Below are positions 32,439 through 40,013 of a DNA stretch of 64,000 bases, piece by piece. The notes beneath the pieces were generated by a model, which was not told the DNA's origin, did not search any database, and saw only the letters and a list, made by a program, of their open reading frames with translations. The translations under genes and the position numbers were made by a program. The stretch's first letter is position 1. Each line of letters starts with the position of its first letter. The DNA is from an uncultured Poribacteria bacterium (GTDB taxonomy: Bacteria; Poribacteria; WGA-4E; PCPOR2b), in assembly GCA_958296125.1 (NCBI GenBank), contig OY282444.1:1054001-1118000 (forward strand), written 5' to 3'.

Positions 32439-32458
32439 ACGACCTTTTAAAAGGTCGT
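32439..32458. repeat. Perfect 20-bp palindrome
   Basis: ACGACCTTTTAAAAGGTCGT, downstream of the 12-gene operon. Confidence 0.8.
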
Positions 32459-32556
32459 GCGATGTCAATGAAGTGTCTTTTTCAACCTCAATCGTAACAG
32501 AACCTCGTGTGCGACCGTAGGCTGAGGACACCTCTTACAGAAATATCTTGAAGGTA

Positions 32557-35157
32557 TCAATTCAGGAAACGGCCTTGGATTTCAGCCACGATCTCCTTTT
32601 CAAAGACACCTTTGGGAAATTGTGGATCATTGAGTCTAATAATAAGTGTATCCTTGACCGTTTTTTTACCGAACAAGCCGCCTGTTGCTTTCATCTTAAT
32701 AAACCTCTCAATAGATTCTCCGGGAAGAAGGGTGCGCTGCTGCGAGGTCAGATGTGGAGAGAGATAAAACCGAAGATATTTAAATCGCAACTCAAATATC
32801 CGCAATTCAGTTTTACTGATGTTGGTAATCACTAACGGTATCCCACCAGATGATAGATTTAGACGTTGTCCCTGAGTGTTAACATCAATCTTCGCTTCAC
32901 CTCCGACAATATCTGCCACGAATTGAATTGGCAGTGCCATCCCGGAATTTGTGTCCATAAGGCGTAAAGTATCCGAAACTCGTCCAGCATTTGTGCGAGC
33001 TTGTGGATTAATAACAAACTCACAATGTCCAGTATTATTTTCCGCAGCCCTGTTCTTAACCTTCAAGAATCCCACCCCTGGTCTCGGAACGGACTCTGTT
33101 AAAGCATCAGGTATTTCAACGCTACACGCAACATTACCTTTACCATCACTGCGTTTTATCGTTATATCTACGTGCTGTGGGTCATCAAACAGATAAACTT
33201 TGGGAAAGCATAGAGCGGGTGGGTCTGAGACAAGGTGAATCATATCATATTTGGCTTTGAAACGATGCACACGGCGGTTCATAAGATAGCAGTCCGTAAG
33301 CAGAGACGCACCAATCTGTTTACGATAAGCGTTAGAAGGTCTTTCAGTTAATACATGGACAAGTGGAGCAACCGCCATCGGTTCAAGTGCTGTTTTGTTT
33401 TGGACATGTAGATCGCCTTCCACAAAACGTAAGACTGTAGATGGCTGAATTTCCCCCTTCAGTTCTCCTTCACCGAAGATATCGATCGCAAGCGGAATGC
33501 CTTCTACTTTCCCCTGTTCCATTTGTGGAAAATCCAACTCTTTAGTTCGGAGAATAGGAACAGCCCCATTTGTCATACCGATAACATAGATTGGCGCGTG
33601 AAACGACCTTTTCGGTTCTTTTACGGTTTCCATCTGGATCCATCCTAAATTGAGCCCCGGCAGCAGACGTTCCGGGCGGAATACCGCAGTTATCTCACCT
33701 TTTTTCCTGGCGGGAAGAACAATTGTCTCAGGTTTAATTCGCATCCATTTGGCAGTAGATCGAAGTTTTAGTTTCCTCCTCCGCTTCGACCTATTTCGCA
33801 GTGTCACCTTTTGTTCAGCCCTGTTAATCTGTAATTTGGACGCTAACCCGTGTTGACAGCAGCCTATTTCGTATAACCGCGCAGGGTCAAGCCGCATTTC
33901 ACCATCAATTTCAGCATGATAACGGTATGTTCCTTCAGAAACGCTTAATGTGACACCGTAGCCATCATCTCTTTTCTCAAGGAACAACGTGCGCGGTATC
34001 CATTGATTAAAGTCGCCCATCAGATAACCTGTCCGTTGATCGCTTGCCAGTGGGAATTGAAAATCTATATCTTCAAAAATCATCAGAGATTGATAAGGTT
34101 CATTTGCTGATACAACTTCAATGGGTAGCGGCCTTTCTCGCTCTGAGAATTGTTCAACGTGGTGGATATTCGGTTGTTCCTGCTCTAACGTCAGTGCTGT
34201 TTCATCGACAATTTTGGACCATACCCATACCTGTATTTTCTTATTGGCTACAACAAGTTCGCCACAATTGCGCCCCGATTCCAATTTTTCAACGTTTACA
34301 GAAACAGGTAAATCGATTATATCATATCCGGTAGTAAAGATTTTAGGCTGCACAATTAACCAGTCAGAATCGGACGTTATCGCATGCTCAGAAAATATGC
34401 GTTGACTAACAATCGGCACAGGAACGGTCCGTTGGAAAGATTTGAGTTTAATTCCAGAACTTTCCTGTCGTGGCATTGCGACACCCGATTTCTGCAAATC
34501 TAATTCGTAAGATAATTCACCTTTTGGTGTGAATATCTTCGCGTCGAAAGAGAATTCATCGATTTGTATAATTTCAAGACGGGTTGGAGGATTATGTGTA
34601 AAATCCCCGATGAGTAAAAACTCGGCAGAGGGTGCTTCCGCATCTTCACGGCAATCGGCAATCAAAACCTTATAGACAGTTATTTCTCCAAAGTTGAGAT
34701 ATTCGGGAAGTGTCAAATTCGTAGACTGATTTTCTGGGGGACGCACACGTAACAATATCTCGCTAAACGTTTTCCATTTTGAATTGGAGTGAACGGTTAG
34801 TTTCACAACATTCATGGATGAAGGGTTCGGCAGTTCTTTTAGCAGAATGTTCAGTTCAATTTCTTCCGGTTCCGAATTTGATGTGAGCGTAGCAAATTGG
34901 GGCCCCTCAACTCTCTTTATCCACCTTTCAAACCCTCGGGGAACGTGAATCCGTTCTACATCTAACCATCCACCCCCAATATTTGATACCTTAACCTTTA
35001 CAGATTGGTTCGGACTATCAAACCTATCCACATAGAGGTTCGCCTCGGTATAAAGGTAGGGGGCATTAATCGGCGTAACCTTGAACGGTGGTTTTATAGG
35101 ATCTGGTGCCTGGGGTAGATATAATTCGCGATGGATTTCTTTGAGATGGTTAATCAT
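32557..35157 (-). CDS. Large multi-Ig-like protein with a glycogen-binding-like module (operon gene 12)
   Basis: About 866 residues, all beta-rich, without a signal peptide or membrane helix. Several Ig-like or abnormal-spindle-like units can be seen, for example LYVDRFDSPNQSVKVKVSNI near the start and LRSTAKWMRIKPETIVLPAR near the middle. Near residues 400-450, GYLMGDFNQWIPRTLFLEKR and GTYRYHAEIDGE match the AMPK glycogen-binding (CBM48-like) pattern. It is the last gene of the operon and most likely a scaffold or recognition protein. ATG 35157 has no good ribosome binding site. A TTG at 35175 overlapping the previous stop codon is an alternative that would couple translation. The 18-mer repeat at 33076 is read as SVPRPG. 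Confidence 0.75.
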   Translation of the reverse strand: MINHLKEIHRELYLPQAPDPIKPPFKVTPINAPYLYTEANLYVDRFDSPNQSVKVKVSNIGGGWLDVERIHVPRGFERWIKRVEGPQFATLTSNSEPEEIELNILLKELPNPSSMNVVKLTVHSNSKWKTFSEILLRVRPPENQSTNLTLPEYLNFGEITVYKVLIADCREDAEAPSAEFLLIGDFTHNPPTRLEIIQIDEFSFDAKIFTPKGELSYELDLQKSGVAMPRQESSGIKLKSFQRTVPVPIVSQRIFSEHAITSDSDWLIVQPKIFTTGYDIIDLPVSVNVEKLESGRNCGELVVANKKIQVWVWSKIVDETALTLEQEQPNIHHVEQFSERERPLPIEVVSANEPYQSLMIFEDIDFQFPLASDQRTGYLMGDFNQWIPRTLFLEKRDDGYGVTLSVSEGTYRYHAEIDGEMRLDPARLYEIGCCQHGLASKLQINRAEQKVTLRNRSKRRRKLKLRSTAKWMRIKPETIVLPARKKGEITAVFRPERLLPGLNLGWIQMETVKEPKRSFHAPIYVIGMTNGAVPILRTKELDFPQMEQGKVEGIPLAIDIFGEGELKGEIQPSTVLRFVEGDLHVQNKTALEPMAVAPLVHVLTERPSNAYRKQIGASLLTDCYLMNRRVHRFKAKYDMIHLVSDPPALCFPKVYLFDDPQHVDITIKRSDGKGNVACSVEIPDALTESVPRPGVGFLKVKNRAAENNTGHCEFVINPQARTNAGRVSDTLRLMDTNSGMALPIQFVADIVGGEAKIDVNTQGQRLNLSSGGIPLVITNISKTELRIFELRFKYLRFYLSPHLTSQQRTLLPGESIERFIKMKATGGLFGKKTVKDTLIIRLNDPQFPKGVFEKEIVAEIQGRFLN
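33076..33093 (-). repeat. 18-bp micro-repeat in the multi-Ig gene (reads SVPRPG)
   Basis: CCCTGGTCTCGGAACGGA on the plus strand; the gene is on the minus strand and reads it in frame 1 of TCCGTTCCGAGACCAGGG. Confidence 0.8.
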
Positions 35158-35168
35158 AGGCGAATCGG

Positions 35169-36200
35169 TTACCAATCTAACGGATTTGTTGATTCGTGTG
35201 TGTCATCATATTCTGTGTCATCATCGTCATCTGAATCTGAAATGATGAAACGATAGACCAGAAACGCAATCGGTATCCCCAAACCGATGAGAATAAAGAG
35301 CGTGGCGATCACCATACCGGCTGCGCTATTTGTTTCTGAAGATTCCGTTTTATCGGGTCGCGGCTTCGGTTTCTCAGGTTCAGGCTCTGGTTGTATAGGT
35401 GGCGGTTCGGGTGTAAGCTCTGGCACTTTCGGTGTAGGCTTAGGCTGCACAGGTGTGGGCGTTGTTGTTTTGTCTGGTTGCGGTGCGGGTCCTATTTTAG
35501 ACGGCGTTAAAGGGATGATTGCTTCCACGGTTTTGCCAACAGACGCAGGGAGTGTGCCGACAGTCCAACCGGTTCCAGTTGTTTCGCAGTAGTAGTATTT
35601 TGTGTTGTTGTAGGTCAGCGAAGCCCCTTTGAAGTCTCCACTGACTCCCAGCGCGATGTGTCCTGGTGTAAAGATTAGTGCTGTCTTTTCTCCTAACCCG
35701 CGCAGGATAGCAGCCACCAAGATGGTTGTGTCTTCGCAGTCGCCGCCGCCTTCAATCAGCGTTTCAATCGCGTATCGTCGAAATTCATCATAACCTGTCG
35801 TCACGTCATCAAGCGTGTACGGCAGGGATTGGACAAAGCTTAAGACGAAATCAACGCGGTCCTGTCTGGTCCAACCCCGGTTTCGTTTGAAGGTGCGTTG
35901 GAACTCACGCGTCAGATTGCCAATCGTTGTTCTCCCCTCTTCGACTAATTTGGGAATATCGTAGCGTTCTTTGCCGGAGTAAGAATTATATCGCTCTAAG
36001 TCGATCGTCATTAGGATGGTATAGTGTCTTCCGCGAAAATTCCACACATACCGCCTGCCAACTGCCTGCCGAGTATTGGGAGGACGCCGCTGGGTAATTC
36101 CGTCTACAATCTGGACAGCACTCAGAGCATCTTTTGCAAAAGCATCCGCATTGATAAGGAGTCCACTATAAATCAAGACAATAAGGAGTCTGATAGACAT
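35169..36200 (-). CDS. Membrane-anchored transglutaminase-like cysteine protease (operon gene 11)
   Basis: A 343-residue protein with a signal peptide (RLLIVLIYSGLLINADAFA), a transglutaminase-like papain-fold domain, a Pro/Glu-rich linker, one membrane helix (near 298-320) and an acidic tail. The catalytic Cys lies in GGGDCEDTTILVAAIL and the His in FTPGHIALGV; a following Asp/Asn is in the strand after it. With the signal peptide the catalytic domain faces outward and the tail (SDSDDDDDTEYDD and a final NPLDW) faces the cytoplasm. It may process or crosslink an envelope protein. A close look-alike of the tail ends the VWA protein (DPLDV). It lies 6 bases after the second GrpE-like gene. Confidence 0.82.
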   Translation of the reverse strand: MSIRLLIVLIYSGLLINADAFAKDALSAVQIVDGITQRRPPNTRQAVGRRYVWNFRGRHYTILMTIDLERYNSYSGKERYDIPKLVEEGRTTIGNLTREFQRTFKRNRGWTRQDRVDFVLSFVQSLPYTLDDVTTGYDEFRRYAIETLIEGGGDCEDTTILVAAILRGLGEKTALIFTPGHIALGVSGDFKGASLTYNNTKYYYCETTGTGWTVGTLPASVGKTVEAIIPLTPSKIGPAPQPDKTTTPTPVQPKPTPKVPELTPEPPPIQPEPEPEKPKPRPDKTESSETNSAAGMVIATLFILIGLGIPIAFLVYRFIISDSDDDDDTEYDDTHESTNPLDW

Positions 36201-36206
36201 TGCGTG

Positions 36207-37406
36207 CTATTCTCCGCGAATCACCACCGGTTTTTGTATGATTTCACCGTCTGCTTTCCGTTGCAATCCCGGTAAAACGACCTCAACAATAGTTCCGGGT
36301 TCGGCATTGGTCTGCCGTGAAGCTTGAATGTCATGCAAACGCGCATCCGCTTGCGTTTTGCCTATCTCAATCGGGACAACTTCATAGCCTATAAGTTGTA
36401 AGCAGCGATCTAAGTGTTCAGGAAGTTGCTCAAAAGAAAGAAACCTTGCTACACCATTGAATAACCTATCCTTGATAAATTGCGGTATGAACTGGTTATA
36501 TTGTTCTAAGTTGTCTATCTCACATCGCTCCTCATAATCGAAAAGTCTATCCTCAAACTGTGCAACGTGAGGCTTACATTTAGCCCGAATTGTCCTTAAC
36601 TCAGTGTCTGTGTTTATATCAGTTTCTAATTCAAGTTGATTTGGCACTGGCGTTGAATCTCCACGAATTGCCTTCAGTCTTTTTTTAATGGCTTGTTCCC
36701 CGTATTTCAGCGTATTAATGAGATTACGATCGGTTCCACCACATTGTTCTAATTCGTTTTTCCACTTTCTGATAGTGCCCCCAACACAATTTAACATCCA
36801 CAAAACGTTCTGACTTGGCGTAGGGTTTTCGATATCTACAAAATCAATTGTTTCCCCATCCTTGTAGGTACGCGCCAATTCTGCTATTTGTTCCCGTGTC
36901 TCTTGAACAATTGTTTCTGCTTCGTGTTGATAATCAATTGCACGTTGCTGAGGCACATTGGTCGTTTCTATGTCAGGTTTTAAATCCCTGTTTATTATAT
37001 CTATTGAGTTGTCTGTTTGTTCTGATTTAGAAATTGAAGGTTCGGTTTTAGGTTGTGGCGGATCATCCTTTATCTGCCGCTTAGCCTCATCCGATAGTTC
37101 CTTTAGATAAGTATTAGGAATAGGTCCAATTTTCTCCCCTACATAAAAGTTGAGTTTTTTCCATTTCTCAAATCCTTCTGGTAATGGCACTTTTTGTTGA
37201 CGATAACTAGGCAGTTCAAATCTTTTCTTCAATAGTGTTTCGATGCCTGGCTTATGAGATTCCTCATAGAAAATACTAATTGATGCTGCTTCTTCACCTG
37301 TATTGTCCAAGATTAGACAAACATTTCCATTTTCATATTCTGCTGTGACAGCTATGTGTTCTATGTTTCCAATTTGAATTGGTGCTCGGGTCTGCTTTTC
37401 CTTCAT
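36207..37406 (-). CDS. Soluble GrpE-like protein (operon gene 10)
   Basis: A 399-residue protein. The N-terminal about 95 residues form a beta-rich unit (IGNIEHIAVTAEYENGNVCL). A helical middle follows, and then a C-terminal segment that matches the GrpE beta-wing: DARLHDIQASRQTNAEPGTI, then VEVVLPGLQRKADG and KPVVIRG. GrpE releases ADP from Hsp70, and an Hsp70 is encoded three genes upstream. The last two thirds are paralogous to the preceding gene (shared YNQFIPQFIKDRLFN), and the final 159 bases are almost identical. There is no signal peptide or membrane helix. The ATG lies 4 bases after the previous stop, with GGAGAG inside that gene's end. Confidence 0.75.
   Translation of the reverse strand: MKEKQTRAPIQIGNIEHIAVTAEYENGNVCLILDNTGEEAASISIFYEESHKPGIETLLKKRFELPSYRQQKVPLPEGFEKWKKLNFYVGEKIGPIPNTYLKELSDEAKRQIKDDPPQPKTEPSISKSEQTDNSIDIINRDLKPDIETTNVPQQRAIDYQHEAETIVQETREQIAELARTYKDGETIDFVDIENPTPSQNVLWMLNCVGGTIRKWKNELEQCGGTDRNLINTLKYGEQAIKKRLKAIRGDSTPVPNQLELETDINTDTELRTIRAKCKPHVAQFEDRLFDYEERCEIDNLEQYNQFIPQFIKDRLFNGVARFLSFEQLPEHLDRCLQLIGYEVVPIEIGKTQADARLHDIQASRQTNAEPGTIVEVVLPGLQRKADGEIIQKPVVIRGE
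36212..36370 (-). repeat. 159-bp near-identical segment shared with 37416-37574
   Basis: The 3' ends of the two GrpE-like genes differ at only about four positions over 159 bases, while the flanking coding DNA has diverged clearly. Confidence 0.8.
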
Positions 37407-37410
37407 CAAA

Positions 37411-38652
37411 TCACTCTCCGCGAATCACCACCGGTTTTTGTATGATTTCACCGTCTGCTTTCCGTTGCAATCCCGGTAAAACGACCTCAACAATAGTTCC
37501 GGGGTCGGCATTGGTCTGCCGTGAACTTTGAATGTCATGCAGACGCGCATCCGCTTGCGTTTTGCCTATCTCAACCGGAACCATCTCATAATCCACAATT
37601 TGTAAAAATTTATCTACTCGTTCAGACAACTGTTCAAATTTGATAAATCGCGCCACCTCATTGAATAACCTATCTTTGATAAATTGCGGTATGAACTGGT
37701 TATATTCTGCTTTGGCTATTTCGCGTCCCAGTTGATAGCCGATAAGCACCCCTTCATAACGCGACACATACGCAGTACACTCATTTTGGAATTCGTTGTA
37801 TGCCGTGTCTGTACTGACATCAGTATCCGAATCAAGCGGTTCTGGTAAAGGCGGTGCCGGTCCACGAACTTTTTTGAGTTTATCTTTAATCGCCTGATTC
37901 GCAGATTCCAGCGTTTGAATGAGACTTGGGTTCGCTGGTCCAGACTGTTCTAAGTCATTTGCCCAAGCCTCTATAGTGTGCACTATCAAATTTAAAATCA
38001 TCAACGCGTTTTGACTTGGTGTTGGATCATCCATTTCAATGATATCGATCGCTTCCCCGTTTTCGTATACCTGTGCTAATGATTCTACTTTGGCTTGTGC
38101 TCCTTGGATAATTGCCTCAACATCAACGGTTTTGTCTGGAACACCGCCTGAACCCATATTCGCCAATGTAAGTTCAAGACCGTCTAAGCGGTTTCCTAAT
38201 TTAGACAAATTTTCTTGTTCATTGCGAATTGCGGAATGTAACTTTTGAGTCCTGTCTTTGCCTTGTTGATTGACATCTTTTAATTGTTCCTTCCAATGCT
38301 GCTCGCTTTCATTTAATCTTTGCTGGAATAGTAGCTCGCTTGCTTCCACTTTGCCTTGCAGCCGTCTAACCCACATGCCCAGAAAAATTGCAATGGCAAG
38401 TACCAGAACAATAAACGCCCCAATCATCGTGTAAATTTGGGATGGATTTTTCAACAGCTCTTGTGATGTATCAGGACTCGGTTCTGGGCCCGGGCTCTGT
38501 TCTTCCTTTGCCGGTTTGGTGCCCTGAGTTTCCAAAGGGGGCGATCCCTCGGAGGATTGCTCGGCAGCTTCCTCTGAATACACAAGCAAAGTAACCCCAA
38601 AAAGCGTTAAGGCTAATAGAAACAACACATACCTGAATTGATGTGTGCTCAT
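37411..38652 (-). CDS. Membrane-anchored GrpE-like protein (operon gene 9)
   Basis: A 413-residue protein. An N-terminal hydrophobic segment (YVLFLLALTLFGVTLLVY) is followed by a Pro/Glu/Ser-rich stretch and a membrane helix near residues 74-92 (TMIGAFIVLVLAIAIFLGMW). Then comes a coiled coil (residues about 95-155) and a helical domain ending in the GrpE wing (ARLHDIQSSRQTNADPGTIV). This would hold a nucleotide-exchange domain at the cytoplasmic face of the membrane, near the MotA/MotB-type complex. The ATG at 38652 is preceded by GAGGGAAAAA. Upstream ATG and TTG codons at 38664 and 38676 are alternatives with poorer sites. The 3' end is nearly identical to the next gene. Confidence 0.75.
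   Translation of the reverse strand: MSTHQFRYVLFLLALTLFGVTLLVYSEEAAEQSSEGSPPLETQGTKPAKEEQSPGPEPSPDTSQELLKNPSQIYTMIGAFIVLVLAIAIFLGMWVRRLQGKVEASELLFQQRLNESEQHWKEQLKDVNQQGKDRTQKLHSAIRNEQENLSKLGNRLDGLELTLANMGSGGVPDKTVDVEAIIQGAQAKVESLAQVYENGEAIDIIEMDDPTPSQNALMILNLIVHTIEAWANDLEQSGPANPSLIQTLESANQAIKDKLKKVRGPAPPLPEPLDSDTDVSTDTAYNEFQNECTAYVSRYEGVLIGYQLGREIAKAEYNQFIPQFIKDRLFNEVARFIKFEQLSERVDKFLQIVDYEMVPVEIGKTQADARLHDIQSSRQTNADPGTIVEVVLPGLQRKADGEIIQKPVVIRGE
37416..37574 (-). repeat. 159-bp near-identical segment shared with 36212-36370
   Basis: The counterpart at the end of the membrane-anchored GrpE-like gene. Selective identity limited to the wing suggests recent gene conversion. Confidence 0.8.
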
Positions 38653-38714
38653 TTTTTCCCTCATAAAGAGACGCAATGAATTGCGCGACTACGAACAAGT
38701 TTTTTCTTGATGTC

Positions 38715-39968
38715 TTAGTCCATCAAAACCGGCACGGTAAATTCAACCGATTCCGGTTCCTGTAGGTTTGGAAGATTTAAAGCAAATGTACCGTGCGTAG
38801 CATCATTCAAGGTAACAGATAGTATAAATTCCATCGAACTGTTCAATGTATACTTTTCATTCTCTGGCGGGACAATCTCAAGCGTAGCTACATAGTGAAC
38901 ATCGCTATTATCCGTTAAGGATAAACCGCAGAAAAGCTGGACATCAAATTTTTCAAGCGATCCTGTGACGCGAAAGGCTTTTTTGCGGTGATAAGGGGGT
39001 GTCCATGTTTTGGGGACAAGTTCAACCCATTTTCCATCAGGTAACCGCACGCCGTAGCAGAAATGATAGACAAAGTGCAGGGGGCTCTCAAGTTTTTTTT
39101 CCTCAAATTGCCGAACCAATTCTGCACCGCCCAAAAGTGTTGCGGTTGCCTGTGGTCCGAGAAAAGTTGCGCTGCACCGCGCGTACAACGATTTAATAAT
39201 AGTTAGTGCAACATCATCGCCAATTCTGCCAGAAAAACCGACTACAACGTGTTGTTCAGCTTCAACCTTTTGCAATACCTTTTGTACACCTGCAATCTTT
39301 TTTTCTGTTTCCGAGAAGTAGTCGGTAAACCGCAGCACATCGGTCAACTCAACCGTAACATTGTCTTCCAGCTGACTACAAATCATTTGATAGACAACAA
39401 AATCGTTCCGTGCAAAATCTATTAGAAATAGATGGCAGTTGTTTACGTCTGTGAGTATATCCATCCATGCCTTCTGATAGTATGCCGAAAGGCACAGAAT
39501 TTGACTGAGCACACCTCGAAGTGTCACAGTTGAAGGGTTGAAAAATGAAACCTGCACATCGCTTTTTACACGCTTGAGTGCCTTTCTGAGTTGTTGGCGA
39601 TGTGTTGGTGCCCACTGATACGGTGTGATGACATATACCGACATCGTATCTATCGGATAGCCATGTTCGGGTAACTGCTGGTGAAAAATCTCCTCAAAAA
39701 AAGCGTTAAATAAGCATCTCAAGGTTGCTCCATCTGTAATTCCCTTGAAATGCACATCTAAATCCCTAAACAAAATCTCTGTGGGGTGGTTTGGGTCGAG
39801 CCGTTCAAGTGCATCTCCGAAACATGCGGACAATTTCTTATCGTTTTCCTGACGAAACCCTACCTCCCATGGCAGACTAAGATTGATGTCTTGTCGTTGA
39901 TTGTCAACTAAAATGGCTATCTGAATTTCCGGTGCTGAAAGATTAATGATACATACACGTTTTGGCAT
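38715..39968 (-). CDS. Degenerate Hsp70/actin-fold protein (operon gene 8)
   Basis: A 417-residue protein with no obvious family. Its order of segments parallels the Hsp70 encoded just upstream. VYVITPYQWAPTHRQQLRKA (111-130) matches CIITYPTMFTPEQREDLRQA of the Hsp70. LFLIDFARNDFVVYQ (180-194) lies where LLVYDFGGGTIDIVL carries the phosphate-2 loop. VVVGFSGRIGDDVAL (241-255) lies where VVLAGQSSKMQLV carries the adenosine motif, and GPQATATLLGGAEL follows as KGAAQYGL does. A beta-rich C-terminus matches the substrate-binding half. The DFGTTNS and DFGGGT loops are gone, so it probably does not hydrolyse ATP. It could be a regulatory partner of the Hsp70. The homology is inferred by eye. Confidence 0.6.
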   Translation of the reverse strand: MPKRVCIINLSAPEIQIAILVDNQRQDINLSLPWEVGFRQENDKKLSACFGDALERLDPNHPTEILFRDLDVHFKGITDGATLRCLFNAFFEEIFHQQLPEHGYPIDTMSVYVITPYQWAPTHRQQLRKALKRVKSDVQVSFFNPSTVTLRGVLSQILCLSAYYQKAWMDILTDVNNCHLFLIDFARNDFVVYQMICSQLEDNVTVELTDVLRFTDYFSETEKKIAGVQKVLQKVEAEQHVVVGFSGRIGDDVALTIIKSLYARCSATFLGPQATATLLGGAELVRQFEEKKLESPLHFVYHFCYGVRLPDGKWVELVPKTWTPPYHRKKAFRVTGSLEKFDVQLFCGLSLTDNSDVHYVATLEIVPPENEKYTLNSSMEFILSVTLNDATHGTFALNLPNLQEPESVEFTVPVLMD

Positions 39969-40013
39969 TGAGGATTATTATGATTGAACGTTTTAGAGTG
40001 GTCCAATACTTGT

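Larger units (their letters stand above)
32244..32556. other. Intergenic region, 313 bases, with two palindromes
   Basis: It separates the acyl-CoA ligase from the end of the 12-gene operon. I see no gene. It holds the palindromes at 32388 and 32439, only 33 bases apart. There is no clear rho-independent terminator for the operon. Confidence 0.5.
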
